Source: Desulfuromonadales bacterium
Lineage (GTDB): Bacteria > Desulfobacterota > Desulfuromonadia > Desulfuromonadales > BM103
Reading direction: 5' to 3'
NCBI GenBank assembly: GCA_014860225.1
Contig: JACZKE010000051.1
Coordinates: forward strand, 1-37,129
Length of the DNA: 37,129 nucleotides
Shown: piece after piece, positions 16,307-24,900 of the stretch
Layout: each line of letters opens with the position of its first letter
Position numbering within the stretch: position 1 is the first letter of the stretch
Notes under the pieces: generated by a model
Seen by the model: the letters and a program-made list of their open reading frames with translations, nothing else
Databases searched by the model: none
What the model was told of the DNA's origin: nothing
Position numbers and translations under genes: made by a program

Positions 16307-17455
16307 TCAACCTCGGGTCACCGCCGAACCGATCACGACCCTTTGCACTTCGCTGGTGCCTTCGTAGATTTCAGTGATTTTGGCGTCGCGCATCATTCTT
16401 TCCACAGGAAAGTCGCGGGTGTAGCCGTAGCCGCCATGCACCTGAACGGCCTTGGTCGTCACCCACATGGCGGTCTCCGATGCACTTAGCTTGGCCATAG
16501 CGGATTCCTTGCCATAGGAGAGACCGGCACTCGCCCGCCAGGCAGACTGGTAGACCAGCAGGCGCGACGCTTCGATACGCACAGCCATATCTGCCAGCAT
16601 GAACTGTACAGCCTGGAAACTTGCGATCGGCTGCTCGAACTGTTTGCGTTCGCGGGCGTATTTCAGAGCCTCTTCGTAAGCGCCCTGGGCAATACCGAGT
16701 GCCTGAGCAGCAATACCGATGCGCCCCCCGTCCAGGGTCTTCATGGCGATCTTAAAGCCTTCGCCCTCCTTACCGAGCAGGCGGTCCGCAGGGATGCGGC
16801 AGTTCTCGAAAACCAGTTCACAGGTTGGCGATGAGCGAATGCCCATCTTCTTTTCCTTTTTGCCGAACACAAAACCCGGGGTGTCTTTTTCAAGAATGAA
16901 CGCACTGATGCCATGGTGTTTCTGGGCATTCTTGTCGGTCCGCGCAAAGACAATGTAGATTTCCGCATCGCCGCCATTGGTGATGAAGATCTTGCTGCCG
17001 TTGAGAACCCATTCGTCGCCGTCACGAGCGGCAAACGTCTTGGTGCCGCCGGCGTCGGAACCGGCTCCTGTCTCGGTCAAACCGAAAGCGCCAAGCTTGG
17101 TCCCCTCCGCCATGGGTGTCAGAAACGTCTGTTTCTGCTCATCGGTGCCAAACAGCCAGACCGGGTTGGCGCCCAGTGACAGGTGGGCCGACAAGGTCAC
17201 ACCGGTCGATGCACAGACCCTGGAGAGCTCTTCCACGGCGATTGCGTAACTGATGTAGTCAGCACCAGCGCCACCGTACTCCTCGGGGAAGACAATCCCG
17301 GTCAACCCCAGTTCAGCGAGCTTGTCAAACATCAGTGCCCGGTCGAAGCGTTCATTCTCATCGCGCTCGGCCGCCGACGGGGCCAGTTCTTTTTCGGCGA
17401 AGCTGCGGACCGTTTCGCGGATCAGGCTCTGTTCTTCTGACAACTGGAAATACAT
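16307..17455 (-). CDS. Acyl-CoA dehydrogenase (first paralogue)
   Basis: A 382-residue flavin-dependent acyl-CoA dehydrogenase. It begins [42 protein letters not shown] and FITNGG are the FAD and substrate loops. [34 protein letters not shown] holds the catalytic base Glu365. The length and motifs fit short-chain/butyryl-CoA dehydrogenases, which pass electrons to ETF. AAGGAGG eight bases before the ATG at 17455 sets the start, excluding a 24-codon longer frame. It lies directly after a second paralogue in the same operon. Chain-length and branch preference cannot be read safely; isobutyryl, butyryl or isovaleryl-CoA are candidates. Confidence 0.92.
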   Translation of the reverse strand: MYFQLSEEQSLIRETVRSFAEKELAPSAAERDENERFDRALMFDKLAELGLTGIVFPEEYGGAGADYISYAIAVEELSRVCASTGVTLSAHLSLGANPVWLFGTDEQKQTFLTPMAEGTKLGAFGLTETGAGSDAGGTKTFAARDGDEWVLNGSKIFITNGGDAEIYIVFARTDKNAQKHHGISAFILEKDTPGFVFGKKEKKMGIRSSPTCELVFENCRIPADRLLGKEGEGFKIAMKTLDGGRIGIAAQALGIAQGAYEEALKYARERKQFEQPIASFQAVQFMLADMAVRIEASRLLVYQSAWRASAGLSYGKESAMAKLSASETAMWVTTKAVQVHGGYGYTRDFPVERMMRDAKITEIYEGTSEVQRVVIGSAVTRG

Positions 17456-17488
17456 GTGGCTGCCTCCTTTGAGTCTGAATGCGTGGAG

Positions 17489-17553
17489 CGTGAGGGGTGA
17501 GGAGGGAAATGGGTCCTGACCTCTCACAAGTTAAGCGTTCCTCACTCCTCACG
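17489..17553. repeat. Inverted repeat spanning the stop codon of the upstream dehydrogenase
   Basis: CGTGAGGGGTGAGGA (17489-17503) and TCCTCACTCCTCACG (17539-17553) pair at 14 of 15 positions around a 35-base loop. The right arm covers the TGA of the gene at 17549-18706. There is no U tract on the minus strand, so it is more likely an mRNA-stabilising or processing hairpin between the two dehydrogenases than a terminator. Confidence 0.5.
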
Positions 17554-18706
17554 TATAACTGCGCAGCACTTCCCGGGCAATGATCAGACGCTGAATTTCG
17601 CTTGTGCCTTCGTAAATAGTGGTAATCCGCGCGTCACGGCTGAAGCGCTCTACAGGAAAATCGGCGGTATACCCGTATCCCCCGTAAATCTGCATGGCCT
17701 CGTAACAAACGCGATTGGCCGTTTCTGTGGCAAACAGCTTGGCCATCGACGCTTCTTTAGAGTAAGACTTGCCCTGTTCCTTGCGAAACGCGGCGCTCAT
17801 CAAGAGCAGTCGAGCCGCTTCCAACTCTGTCGCGGCGTCTGCTATTTTCCACTGAATTGCCTGAAAATTGCATATGGGCTGACCGAACTGCTTACGTTCA
17901 AGGGCATAGCGCGACGCCGCTTCGATGGCTGCTTGGCCTATGCCGAGCCCCAGGGAACCGATACCGATCCTGCCACCGGCGAGTTCACTGACCGCAATCC
18001 GGAAACCGTCGTTGAGCCTGCCCATCAAGGCACTTCCGGGGATGCGGCAATCCTGTAGCAGCACTTCGTTGGTCGCTGAAGCATGTTGTCCCATCTTCTC
18101 CTCGGCACGCCCGACAAGGCACCCGGGGGTCCCGGCCTCCACCAGAAAACAACTGATCCCTTTCCCCTTGGCAGCGTTGCGGTCGGTGACCGCCCATACG
18201 ACAAAGACCCCGGCATAGGGCGCGCTGGTAATAAAAATCTTGTTGCCGTTAAGAACCCAGTCATCACCATCCTGCACTGCTATGGTAGTCATCGCCGCGG
18301 GGTCGGAACCAGCACCGCTTTCGGTCAGAGCGAAGGCTCCGGCCAGAAACTCGCCACCGCAGATTTTGGGGATATAGCGCAATCGCTGCTCTTCACTGCC
18401 GACCGCCTGAATCACCTCGCAGACCATGTTGTTGACCGACACGGTCACCGCCGTCGAGGCACAGGCACGCGCAATTTCCGTCAAAGCAACGCTGAAAGCG
18501 ACCACACCGGCATCAGAACCGCCGTAATCAGCCTTGACATTCAGCCCCATGAAGCCGATTTCCGCCAACTTTTTCAGATTGTCCAGGAACAGTTCCTGGT
18601 GCTCACCGCGGTCGAGTGCCGCGGCAAGCGGAGCCAGTTCGGTTTCAGCGAACTGGCGTGCGGTGGCGCGGATCAGGTTCTGCTCTTCGTTGAGGTCAAG
18701 AAACAT
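17549..18706 (-). CDS. Acyl-CoA dehydrogenase (second paralogue)
   Basis: A 385-residue acyl-CoA dehydrogenase opening MFLDLNEEQNLIRATARQFAETELAP. FALTESGAGSDPAAMTT and FITSAPYAG are the flavin/substrate loops, and ITTIYEGTSEIQRLII holds catalytic Glu366. It is clearly a paralogue of the next gene but differs in the substrate-pocket region, so the two may act on different acyl-CoAs (for example straight and branched C4-C5). It lies 18 bp after the enoyl-CoA hydratase gene, within one operon. A long inverted repeat spans its stop codon. Confidence 0.92.
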   Translation of the reverse strand: MFLDLNEEQNLIRATARQFAETELAPLAAALDRGEHQELFLDNLKKLAEIGFMGLNVKADYGGSDAGVVAFSVALTEIARACASTAVTVSVNNMVCEVIQAVGSEEQRLRYIPKICGGEFLAGAFALTESGAGSDPAAMTTIAVQDGDDWVLNGNKIFITSAPYAGVFVVWAVTDRNAAKGKGISCFLVEAGTPGCLVGRAEEKMGQHASATNEVLLQDCRIPGSALMGRLNDGFRIAVSELAGGRIGIGSLGLGIGQAAIEAASRYALERKQFGQPICNFQAIQWKIADAATELEAARLLLMSAAFRKEQGKSYSKEASMAKLFATETANRVCYEAMQIYGGYGYTADFPVERFSRDARITTIYEGTSEIQRLIIAREVLRSYT

Positions 18707-18724
18707 CAGATGCCTGCCCTTTAT

Positions 18725-19507
18725 TTATTTGCCGGTAAAGGTTGCCGGGCGCTTTTCCAGAAAGGCCTGCATGCCCTCTTTCTGGTCGGCCGTGGCAAAG
18801 CAAAGACCGAACAGGTCGGCTTCGAAACGACCGGCACGGTCGAGATCCATCTCAAGGCCATTATCAATGGATTCTTTGGCGAAACGTACGGCGACCGGGC
18901 CCTTGGAGGCAATCTTGGCTGCCAGACCACGCGCGGCGGCAAGCAGCTCATCGGCCGCAACCACTTTGTTGGCGAGACCGATGCGGTAAGCCTCCTGGGC
19001 GTCGATCATGTCTCCGGTAAAGATCAGTTCCTTCGCGCGTCCCTTGCCGACCAGCCTGGCCAGGCGCAGGGTGCCGCCGAAACCGGGGATGACGCCGAGG
19101 TTGACTTCCGGCTGACCGAAACGGGCATTGTCTGCGACAATTCTGATGTCGCAGGCCATCGCCAGTTCACAGCCTCCACCGAGGGCAAAGCCGTTGACGG
19201 CAGCGATGACCGGCTTGGGAAACTTTTCGATGACGTTGAGCACGGCATGACCGAGCCGGGCGAAATGTACTGCAGACACCGCGTCGAGGGGTTGCATCGC
19301 AGCAATATCGGCACCGGCGACAAAGGCCTTGGCGCCGCTGCCGGTCAGAATCACGCAGGCCACCTCGTCATTGTGCTGCAAGTCGGCAAATGCAGCGGCG
19401 AGTTCATCGAGAACCTCGGCATTCAGCGCATTGAGCGCAGCCGGGCGATTAATTGTGACAACCGCAGTAGCATCAGCAATATCGATCAACAGGTTGGTGA
19501 AATTCAT
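18725..19507 (-). CDS. Short-chain enoyl-CoA hydratase (crotonase)
   Basis: A 260-residue crotonase. The substrate/oxyanion segment is FVAGADIAAM; both catalytic glutamates are present, Glu114 in GGGCELAMACD and Glu134 in FGQPEVNLGVIPGFGGT. The reaction is reversible hydration of crotonyl-CoA or similar 2-enoyl-CoA to the 3-hydroxyacyl-CoA. GGAGGA seven bases before the ATG at 19507 sets the start; the open frame upstream is not conserved. It follows thiolase after a 231-bp gap that holds no gene, only a weak GC-rich sigma-54-like signal at 19558-19571. This gap could separate thiolase from the rest of the operon. Confidence 0.93.
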   Translation of the reverse strand: MNFTNLLIDIADATAVVTINRPAALNALNAEVLDELAAAFADLQHNDEVACVILTGSGAKAFVAGADIAAMQPLDAVSAVHFARLGHAVLNVIEKFPKPVIAAVNGFALGGGCELAMACDIRIVADNARFGQPEVNLGVIPGFGGTLRLARLVGKGRAKELIFTGDMIDAQEAYRIGLANKVVAADELLAAARGLAAKIASKGPVAVRFAKESIDNGLEMDLDRAGRFEADLFGLCFATADQKEGMQAFLEKRPATFTGK

Positions 19508-19738
19508 TTGTATCTCCTCCATATCAGTAAGTGTAAAAGCCCTTGCCTCTCTTCCGGGCAATCCCGCCGCCCATCGTGCCAGCATCGCCTACTATGATTT
19601 TTTCTATCCTCATGGTTGACAAAAACCATTTCAACGCCCGTTCGCTGCGCTCACCCAAGACGCAAAGAAAACCCGGGAAAGACGCTAAGAAGCCCGAAGA
19701 CCGTTTTTTTTGTAAGACCAGGAAACATTGCTTTGACC

Positions 19739-20923
19739 TTAAAGCTGACCCACACGCTCGAAAACCACCGCCACGGCCTCGCCACCACCGATGCAGAGGG
19801 TCGCCAGGCCGTAGCGTTCGCCACGCCGACCCATTTCATGAATCAGGGTTGCCGCAAGTCGTGCCCCGCTGGCGCCGATCGGATGGCCGATGGCAACCGC
19901 GCCACCATTTACATTGACCCGCTCGACATCGAGACCAAGATCCTTGATGGCGATCATGGTCACCAGGGCAAAGGCTTCATTGATTTCAAACAGACCGATG
20001 TCCTCAGGACGCAGACCGGCATGGGCGCAGGCTTTTTCTATAGCGCCGACCGGTGCATCCGGGTAAAGGTCGGGATGCAGGCTGTGAGTGGAAACTCCGA
20101 TGATCTTTGCACGCGGCTTCAGACCGTGGCTTTTGACTGCATCGGCCCCTGCCAGCAGCAGGAAGGCCGCACCATCGTTGATCGTCGACGCATTGGCGGC
20201 CGTAATCGTGCCATCCTTTTTAAAGACCGGCCGTAAACTGGTCAACCTGTCGAAGTCAACCCGGAACGGTTCTTCATCCTCGCTGACTGTCACATCGCCC
20301 TTGCGCGACGACTTGACCACCGGCACGATTTCTTCGGCAAGCACACCCTCCCGGATAGCCCGCTGGGCCCGCTGGTAAGAACGCAGAGCATAAGCATCCT
20401 GCTCTGCTCGTGAAAACTCATGGACATCAACCCGCACTTCAGCAACCTCACCCATGTGACGACCACTGAATGGGTCGGTCAGACCGTCGTACACCATGAG
20501 GTCGAGGGCCTGAGCATGTCCCATGCGCTGCCCGTAGCGAAGTGTGGGAAGAGCATAGGGAGCCAGCGACATGTTTTCCATGCCGCCGGCGATGACAATC
20601 CCGGAGTCTCCAAGACGAATGGCGTCGGCAGCGAGCATAACCGCCTTCAGGCCGCTGCCGCAGACCTTGTTGATCGTCATGGCCGGCACCGTATCGGGCA
20701 GTTCGGCGAAACGCATCGCCTGCCGTGCCGGCGCCTGACCGGCGCCACCGGAAAGGACCTGTCCGGCAATAAACTGATCGATATCCTCACCCTTGAGATT
20801 GCTGGCCTCGAGCAAGCGCTTGATGACCGGGGCCGCCAGATGGGGAGCCGGCACATCGGCAAGAACACCGCCGAAGCTGCCGAAAGGGGTACGCAAAGCG
20901 TCAATCACAAAAACGTCCTGCAT
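19739..20923 (-). CDS. Acetyl-CoA C-acetyltransferase (thiolase)
   Basis: A 394-residue degradative/biosynthetic thiolase. Nucleophile Cys88 lies in NKVCGSGLKAV, His347 in GGAVAIGHPIGASGA and Cys377 in TLCIGGGEAVAV, completing the active site. It cleaves 3-ketoacyl-CoA (acetoacetyl-CoA for C4 chains) with CoA to acetyl-CoA, or runs in reverse. AAGGAGA nine bases before the ATG supports the start. It is the first gene of the minus-strand acyl-CoA operon, preceded by a sigma-54-type promoter at 21042-21057 and the GTCAC-N13-GTGAC dyad at 21190. No 3-hydroxyacyl-CoA dehydrogenase gene, normally needed between hydratase and thiolase, is seen nearby. Confidence 0.95.
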   Translation of the reverse strand: MQDVFVIDALRTPFGSFGGVLADVPAPHLAAPVIKRLLEASNLKGEDIDQFIAGQVLSGGAGQAPARQAMRFAELPDTVPAMTINKVCGSGLKAVMLAADAIRLGDSGIVIAGGMENMSLAPYALPTLRYGQRMGHAQALDLMVYDGLTDPFSGRHMGEVAEVRVDVHEFSRAEQDAYALRSYQRAQRAIREGVLAEEIVPVVKSSRKGDVTVSEDEEPFRVDFDRLTSLRPVFKKDGTITAANASTINDGAAFLLLAGADAVKSHGLKPRAKIIGVSTHSLHPDLYPDAPVGAIEKACAHAGLRPEDIGLFEINEAFALVTMIAIKDLGLDVERVNVNGGAVAIGHPIGASGARLAATLIHEMGRRGERYGLATLCIGGGEAVAVVFERVGQL

Positions 20924-21041
20924 GGGTTCAGTCTCCTTCCCAGAGCTTGCTATTATTCATTGAGGTGGAAGGTCACCGCCGATAGAAACTGTTCCGTTCG
21001 TAATCATCAGGTAAACCTATTGCCACACTGGAGAACTATAG

Positions 21042-21057
21042 AGCAAGGAAGGTACCA
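21042..21057 (-). promoter_or_regulatory. Putative sigma-54 (-24/-12) promoter of the thiolase operon
   Basis: Read on the minus strand, TGGTACCTTCCTTGCT has GG and GC separated by exactly 10 bases and matches the TGGCACG-N4-TTGCW consensus at all but two fixed positions. The expected start point is near 21031, giving a leader of about 108 bases. The 20924-21265 interval otherwise holds no gene. Confidence 0.7.
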
Positions 21058-21189
21058 AACAGCTTTCCCTGGCAATTACGGCAAGTACATTTTTCCGCTT
21101 TTCTTGAAAAACGCCTAAAAAAGCCGCTTTCGCGCATCAGGGAAATGGCTGCGAACGTGGGATTTAAAAGTAAAGGGCAGTAAACCCGG

Positions 21190-21212
21190 GTCACAGGTGT
21201 TTCGTTGGTGAC
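21190..21212. promoter_or_regulatory. Candidate activator site (UAS) upstream of thiolase promoter
   Basis: GTCAC (21190-21194) and GTGAC (21208-21212) form a dyad with a 13-base spacer, centred about 170 bp upstream of the predicted start. The right half read on the minus strand is TGTCACCAA. The same dyad and spacer occur upstream of icmF, and the same 9-mer upstream of livG. This fits a shared binding site for the sigma-54 activator encoded at 31589-33352. Confidence 0.55.
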
Positions 21213-21265
21213 ACTTTCTACTGGTGTTTACAGCGGCCGAACGGTTCAAATCTGTGACAAGCCGA

Positions 21266-22405
21266 CTAACAGGCCGACTGTTCCCGCTCCAGCAGCCAGT
21301 CGGCAGCAACCGTCTCGACAGAAACTTCACGCAGAGGCTTACGTGGTCGCGACATTCTGCCATTAATTTTAGCCGGAAAGCGGATTTCGGCCGGCAGAGC
21401 TTCACCTTGCGCAGGTTCCAGCAGCTGCCGTGACATCACCTGCGCATGCCCGGCAACTTCTTCCGGTTCAAGCAACGGCTCAAAGCAACAATCGGTGCCG
21501 GCCAGCCGTTGCACCCAGGCATCGCGCGGCGCTGTAGCGAAAAAGGCCCGCAGTTCCCTGATCAGTGCGGTCTGCGGCATCGGTTCATGCTGCCTGGCAA
21601 TCCATTGCGGTTGCGCGACCGCGGCGCAGAACGCCTGCCAGAACTTGTCCTCGAGAGCTCCAAGTACCACGAATTTTTCGTCAGCGGTGCGGTAAATCTG
21701 GTAGCAGGCCACGCCGCCGGTGATCAGGCCGCGGCCCGGTTCAAGGCTGCATCCTGCGCGACTCACCCCCGCCTGACCGAACGATTGCCAGGAGAGGACG
21801 GTCTCAAAGATGCTGGTGTCGATAGTGCAGCCTTTTCCCTGGCGCTCCCTGCGCAGCAAGGCCGCCAGGATCAGATTGGCCGCCTGCTGGCCGCTGGCGT
21901 AATCGGAGACCGGCGGAAAGGGGATAGCCGGGATTTCCACCGTGCCGGTGTGATGCAGCATACCGCTCAAGGCCATGTATGTCAGGTCATGACCGGCCCG
22001 CTGGCCGGCAGGACCGTCCTGGCCGAAACCGGAGAGCGCACAGTGCACCAGGCGGGGATTGAGGGCTTGCAGGTGAGCGGGACTGAAGCCAAGGCGCTCC
22101 ATCACGCCTGGCCGATATGACTCAAGCAAAACATCGGCAACCTTCACCAGCTCGGTAAAGCGGCTGCGACCGCTCTCGCTTTTCAAATCGAGGCGCACGA
22201 CGGTTTTGCCGGCATTGACTTGTTTATAGAGTGGCGAGAGGCCGTCATCATCGAGAAAGATGAAGGTTCGCATCGGGTCGCCGTCAGGCGGTTCGATCTT
22301 GATCACATCCGCACCGAGATCGGCGAGCAGGCGCGTGGCGTAAGGCCCGGGAAGATACTGGCTGAGATCGAGTACCCGGCAACCCCGCAAGGTCTCGTCA
22401 AGCAT
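21266..22405 (-). CDS. CaiB/BaiF family (class III) CoA-transferase
   Basis: A 379-residue class III CoA-transferase. The N-terminus CRVLDLSQYLPGPYATRLLADLGADVIKIEPPDGDPMR is the family CoA-binding signature, and VNAGKTVVRLDLKSESGR follows. The catalytic aspartate expected in such enzymes falls in the AGHDLTYMALSG segment. It moves CoA between an acyl-CoA donor and a free acid; the substrate is unknown. The ATG at 22405 overlaps the stop of the PaaK-like gene by eight bases, so the pair is coupled. A 48-codon longer frame reads back into that gene and is not used. Neighbouring transporter and ligase genes suggest activation of the same imported acid. Confidence 0.85.
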   Translation of the reverse strand: MLDETLRGCRVLDLSQYLPGPYATRLLADLGADVIKIEPPDGDPMRTFIFLDDDGLSPLYKQVNAGKTVVRLDLKSESGRSRFTELVKVADVLLESYRPGVMERLGFSPAHLQALNPRLVHCALSGFGQDGPAGQRAGHDLTYMALSGMLHHTGTVEIPAIPFPPVSDYASGQQAANLILAALLRRERQGKGCTIDTSIFETVLSWQSFGQAGVSRAGCSLEPGRGLITGGVACYQIYRTADEKFVVLGALEDKFWQAFCAAVAQPQWIARQHEPMPQTALIRELRAFFATAPRDAWVQRLAGTDCCFEPLLEPEEVAGHAQVMSRQLLEPAQGEALPAEIRFPAKINGRMSRPRKPLREVSVETVAADWLLEREQSAC

Positions 22406-23639
22406 CGATTGGCCGGAGGTCTTCAATGACCTTGCCATCGTTGACGAGACTGCCGGCGGGTACAAAGGCCACCTCGCCGCGCAGGTTACAGACCTGACGC
22501 AGCGTGCCCACCACCGCGGCTTCCAGACCTTGCGGAACGTCGTTGGCAATTTCGCAATGAAGCGTCATTGCGTCCACGTCGTTAATCCGCTCGACGACCA
22601 GCCGACCCTTGAGCACCTGCGGGTGCCGGCGCAGCACCTCGGCCACCTGCGAGGGGCGCACGAACATGCCGCGCACCTTGGCGGTCTGATCGGCGCGGCC
22701 CATCCAGCCCTTGATGCGGCAATTGGTGCGACCGCAGGGGCTCGGTCCGGTCAGAATGGCGGATAGATCGCCCGTGGCAAAACGGATCAGAGGATATTCT
22801 GGAGACAGGCTGGTCACGATCACTTCACCGACCTCGCCGTCCGCTACCGGATCGCCGGTGCCGGGGCGCACGATTTCGAGAATGATTCCCTCGTCGACGA
22901 TCATCCCCTCGCGAGCCGATGATTCATAAGCGATCAGCCCGAGGTCGGCGGTCGCGTAACACTGCAACACTGCAATGCCGCGCCCGGCCAAGGTGTCCCG
23001 CAGGCTCGGCGAGAGGTATTCGCCAGTGACCAGGGCCTTGCTCAGGCTGGAGAGATCGATGCCGAGTTCATCGGCCTTGTCGAGAATCATCTTGAGAAAT
23101 GACGGCGTACCGACATAGCCCTGGGGTCGGACGTGTGCCATGACCTGGACCTGCAGCTCTGTCTGGCCGCCCCCGGCCGGGACCACCGCGCATCCCAGCG
23201 CCTGGGCTCCCGCTTCGAGCATCATCCCCGCCGGGGTGAAATGGTACGAAAAACAGTTGTGCACGATCTCACCGGCCCGGAAGCCTGCGGCATGCAGAGC
23301 GCGGGCGAAGCGCCAGAAATCCGGGCGCCGCGCACCGGGCTCGAAGATCGGCCCGGGCGAGGCGAAGATCTGGGTCAGCGCCGGTGGTGCGAGACCTGTC
23401 AGGCCGCCGAAGATCGGCTGTTGCTGTTGACGCTCGATCAGCTCCGACTTGCGCAGCAGCGGCAGCGCCTCAAGGGCGCTGCGTCGGATCATGGTGGCGG
23501 CATCGACGCCGGCAAGCAGCTCTGCAAAGGCCGGTGCCTGCTGTTGGGCGTGAGCGATTTGCGCTGCAAGCTGGGTGAACAGTTCCGCCTCGCGCTGCTC
23601 TGGTGGGCGGGTTTCGAGGGAATCGTAAAAGTCACTCAT
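22398..23639 (-). CDS. PaaK-like AMP-dependent ligase family protein, degenerate P-loop
   Basis: A 413-residue protein resembling phenylacetate-CoA ligase. The C-terminal motifs are good: RFATGDLSAI, and GRADQTAKVRGMFVRPSQV, the hinge and PaaK C-terminal lid. The N-terminal Ser/Thr/Gly-rich phosphate loop (SSGTTGKP in PaaK) is replaced by ASPGPIFEPGARR near residue 93, and the A5 motif reads CYATADLGLIAYES. Adenylation may be altered, or this is a distinct subfamily of the adenylate-forming enzymes. GTGGAG precedes the ATG. It is coupled to the CoA-transferase and lies downstream of livF beyond a palindromic element. An aromatic or other organic acid is a plausible substrate. Confidence 0.75.
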   Translation of the reverse strand: MSDFYDSLETRPPEQREAELFTQLAAQIAHAQQQAPAFAELLAGVDAATMIRRSALEALPLLRKSELIERQQQQPIFGGLTGLAPPALTQIFASPGPIFEPGARRPDFWRFARALHAAGFRAGEIVHNCFSYHFTPAGMMLEAGAQALGCAVVPAGGGQTELQVQVMAHVRPQGYVGTPSFLKMILDKADELGIDLSSLSKALVTGEYLSPSLRDTLAGRGIAVLQCYATADLGLIAYESSAREGMIVDEGIILEIVRPGTGDPVADGEVGEVIVTSLSPEYPLIRFATGDLSAILTGPSPCGRTNCRIKGWMGRADQTAKVRGMFVRPSQVAEVLRRHPQVLKGRLVVERINDVDAMTLHCEIANDVPQGLEAAVVGTLRQVCNLRGEVAFVPAGSLVNDGKVIEDLRPIDA

Positions 23640-23830
23640 GGCTGCTCCACTTGTAAACCTGAATTACCGGCTGTCTGACCATTTTGCAGGAAAAGTGTAC
23701 CAGGGTACCGATGTGGCCTGCGTCCAACGTGTTACTTGACTTCCCGCATTCCACACCGGCCCCCTGGTACAAGCCGTATGGACGAGAAATAGTAGGGCGA
23801 TGATATCGCACGGTCACCTTGCCCTCTTGA

Positions 23831-23948
23831 GGTGACCGAAAAAGGTTCGGATGCAAGGCTTGCGCAGGGGTGAGGCCTGCAGGCGTAGCGGAGCTACGTC
23901 GAAGGGAACCCCAAGTATAACGCCGCAGACGAGCCTTTCTCGGTCACC
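23831..23948. repeat. MITE/REP-like palindromic element between livF and PaaK-like gene
   Basis: GGTGACCGA (23831-23839) and TCGGTCACC (23940-23948) are exact inverted ends, and the match extends to 17 of 19 bp (AAAGG(T/C)TCG inside). A perfect hairpin CGTAGC-GGA-GCTACG sits at the centre. It stops four bases before the livF stop codon. No coding capacity. The 23640-23952 interval contains no gene. A further GGTCACC at 23812-23818 faces the left end. Confidence 0.6.
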
Positions 23949-23952
23949 GAAC

Positions 23953-24774
23953 CTACATCCAACGCTTGCGGCGCTTATACGACTTGAGGTTTTTGAAGGA
24001 TTTACGGTCCTTGTCGCCGCCGGACAGGTAAAACTCCTTCATATCCTCGTTATTCAGCAGCTCTTCGCCAGTGCCGTCGATGGCAATCTTGCCGGATTCC
24101 ATGACGTAGCCGTAGGAAGCGCAGCGCAGCGCCATATTGGCATTCTGTTCAACCAGCAGCATGGTGATTCCCTGCTCCTGGTTGATACTGCGGATGATGC
24201 CAAAGACCTCTTTGACCAGAAGTGGTGACAGGCCCATGGATGGTTCATCAAGCAGAATCATTTCCGGGCGGGCCATGACCGCACGGCCGATTGCCAGCAT
24301 CTGTTGCTCACCGCCCGAGAGATAGCCGGCCAGACCGGTGCGCTCCCTGAGCCGCGGGAAATAGTGGAAGACCTTGTCGATATCGTCCTTGATGTACTTG
24401 TCGCGCCGGGTGTAGGCCCCCAGGCGCAGGTTCTCGATAATGGTCATGTCTTCGATGATGCGGCGGCCTTCCATGACCTGGAATATCCCGCGACGCACGA
24501 TATCGTCCGGATCGCGGTTGCTGATCGATTCTCCCTTGAAATGAATGGAGCCCTTGGTCACCTCGCCGTCCTCGGTCTTGAGCAGTCCGGATACGGCTTT
24601 GAGAGTCGTCGATTTGCCGGCGCCGTTCGGCCCGAGCAGGGTGACGATCTCCCCCTTGGGTACTTCCAGGCTGATGCCGCGCAGCACAAGGATAACGTCG
24701 TCATAAACCACTTCGATGTTGTTGATCGACAGGATGGATTCTTTGATTTCGGTTTTTTCCAGTGCTTCACCCAT
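23953..24774 (-). CDS. livF: ABC transporter ATP-binding protein, LivF type
   Basis: A 273-residue ATPase of the branched-chain amino acid/organic acid ABC family. Walker A GPNGAGKST, signature LSGGEQQML, Walker B MILLDEPSMGLSP and the H-loop region LLVEQN are all intact. The C-terminal tail is unusual for LivF: about 20 residues rich in Lys/Arg (DKDRKSFKNLKSYKRRKRW). The N-terminus also has a short acidic lead before ILSINNIEVVYDD. AGGAGA precedes the ATG. It is the last transporter gene, separated from the binding-protein gene by 126 bp with two hairpins. Confidence 0.9.
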   Translation of the reverse strand: MGEALEKTEIKESILSINNIEVVYDDVILVLRGISLEVPKGEIVTLLGPNGAGKSTTLKAVSGLLKTEDGEVTKGSIHFKGESISNRDPDDIVRRGIFQVMEGRRIIEDMTIIENLRLGAYTRRDKYIKDDIDKVFHYFPRLRERTGLAGYLSGGEQQMLAIGRAVMARPEMILLDEPSMGLSPLLVKEVFGIIRSINQEQGITMLLVEQNANMALRCASYGYVMESGKIAIDGTGEELLNNEDMKEFYLSGGDKDRKSFKNLKSYKRRKRWM

Positions 24775-24795
24775 TGTCTTTCTCCTCTTGACAAG

Positions 24796-24889
24796 GCTTC
24801 AAATTCCAGGTTGACGGTCTGCAGCACACGCAGAATCGTCAACCTCGAATTTCAAGCACCGGAGGGACGGTACTGTGCACCGTCCCTCC
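24796..24889. other. Two consecutive hairpins between binding protein and livF
   Basis: Arms 24796-24816 and 24837-24857 pair at 19 of 21 positions (core AGGTTGACG/CGTCAACCT). Next to it GGAGGGACGGT (24861-24871) pairs perfectly with ACCGTCCCTCC (24879-24889). On the minus (transcribed) strand neither stem is followed by a U run, so they fit RNA processing or 3'-end protection of the upstream binding-protein message. On the plus strand the second stem is followed by a T tract and would be a good terminator. Confidence 0.65.
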
Positions 24890-24900
24890 GATTTTTTAGC

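Noticed and set aside
19558-19571. GC-rich sigma-54-like signal before the enoyl-CoA hydratase
   Set aside because: Spacing fits, but flanking positions match poorly and several registers are possible in this GC-rich run.
18083-19597. A 504-codon open frame on the plus strand across the hydratase and dehydrogenase genes
   Set aside because: It is antisense to two clearly recognisable genes, has no family similarity, and arises from the GC-rich third-position pattern of the real genes.
23686-23701. Minus-strand TGGTACACTTTTCCTGCA before the PaaK-like gene as a sigma-54 promoter
   Set aside because: The GG to GC distance is 12 bases rather than 10, outside the tolerance of sigma-54 promoters.
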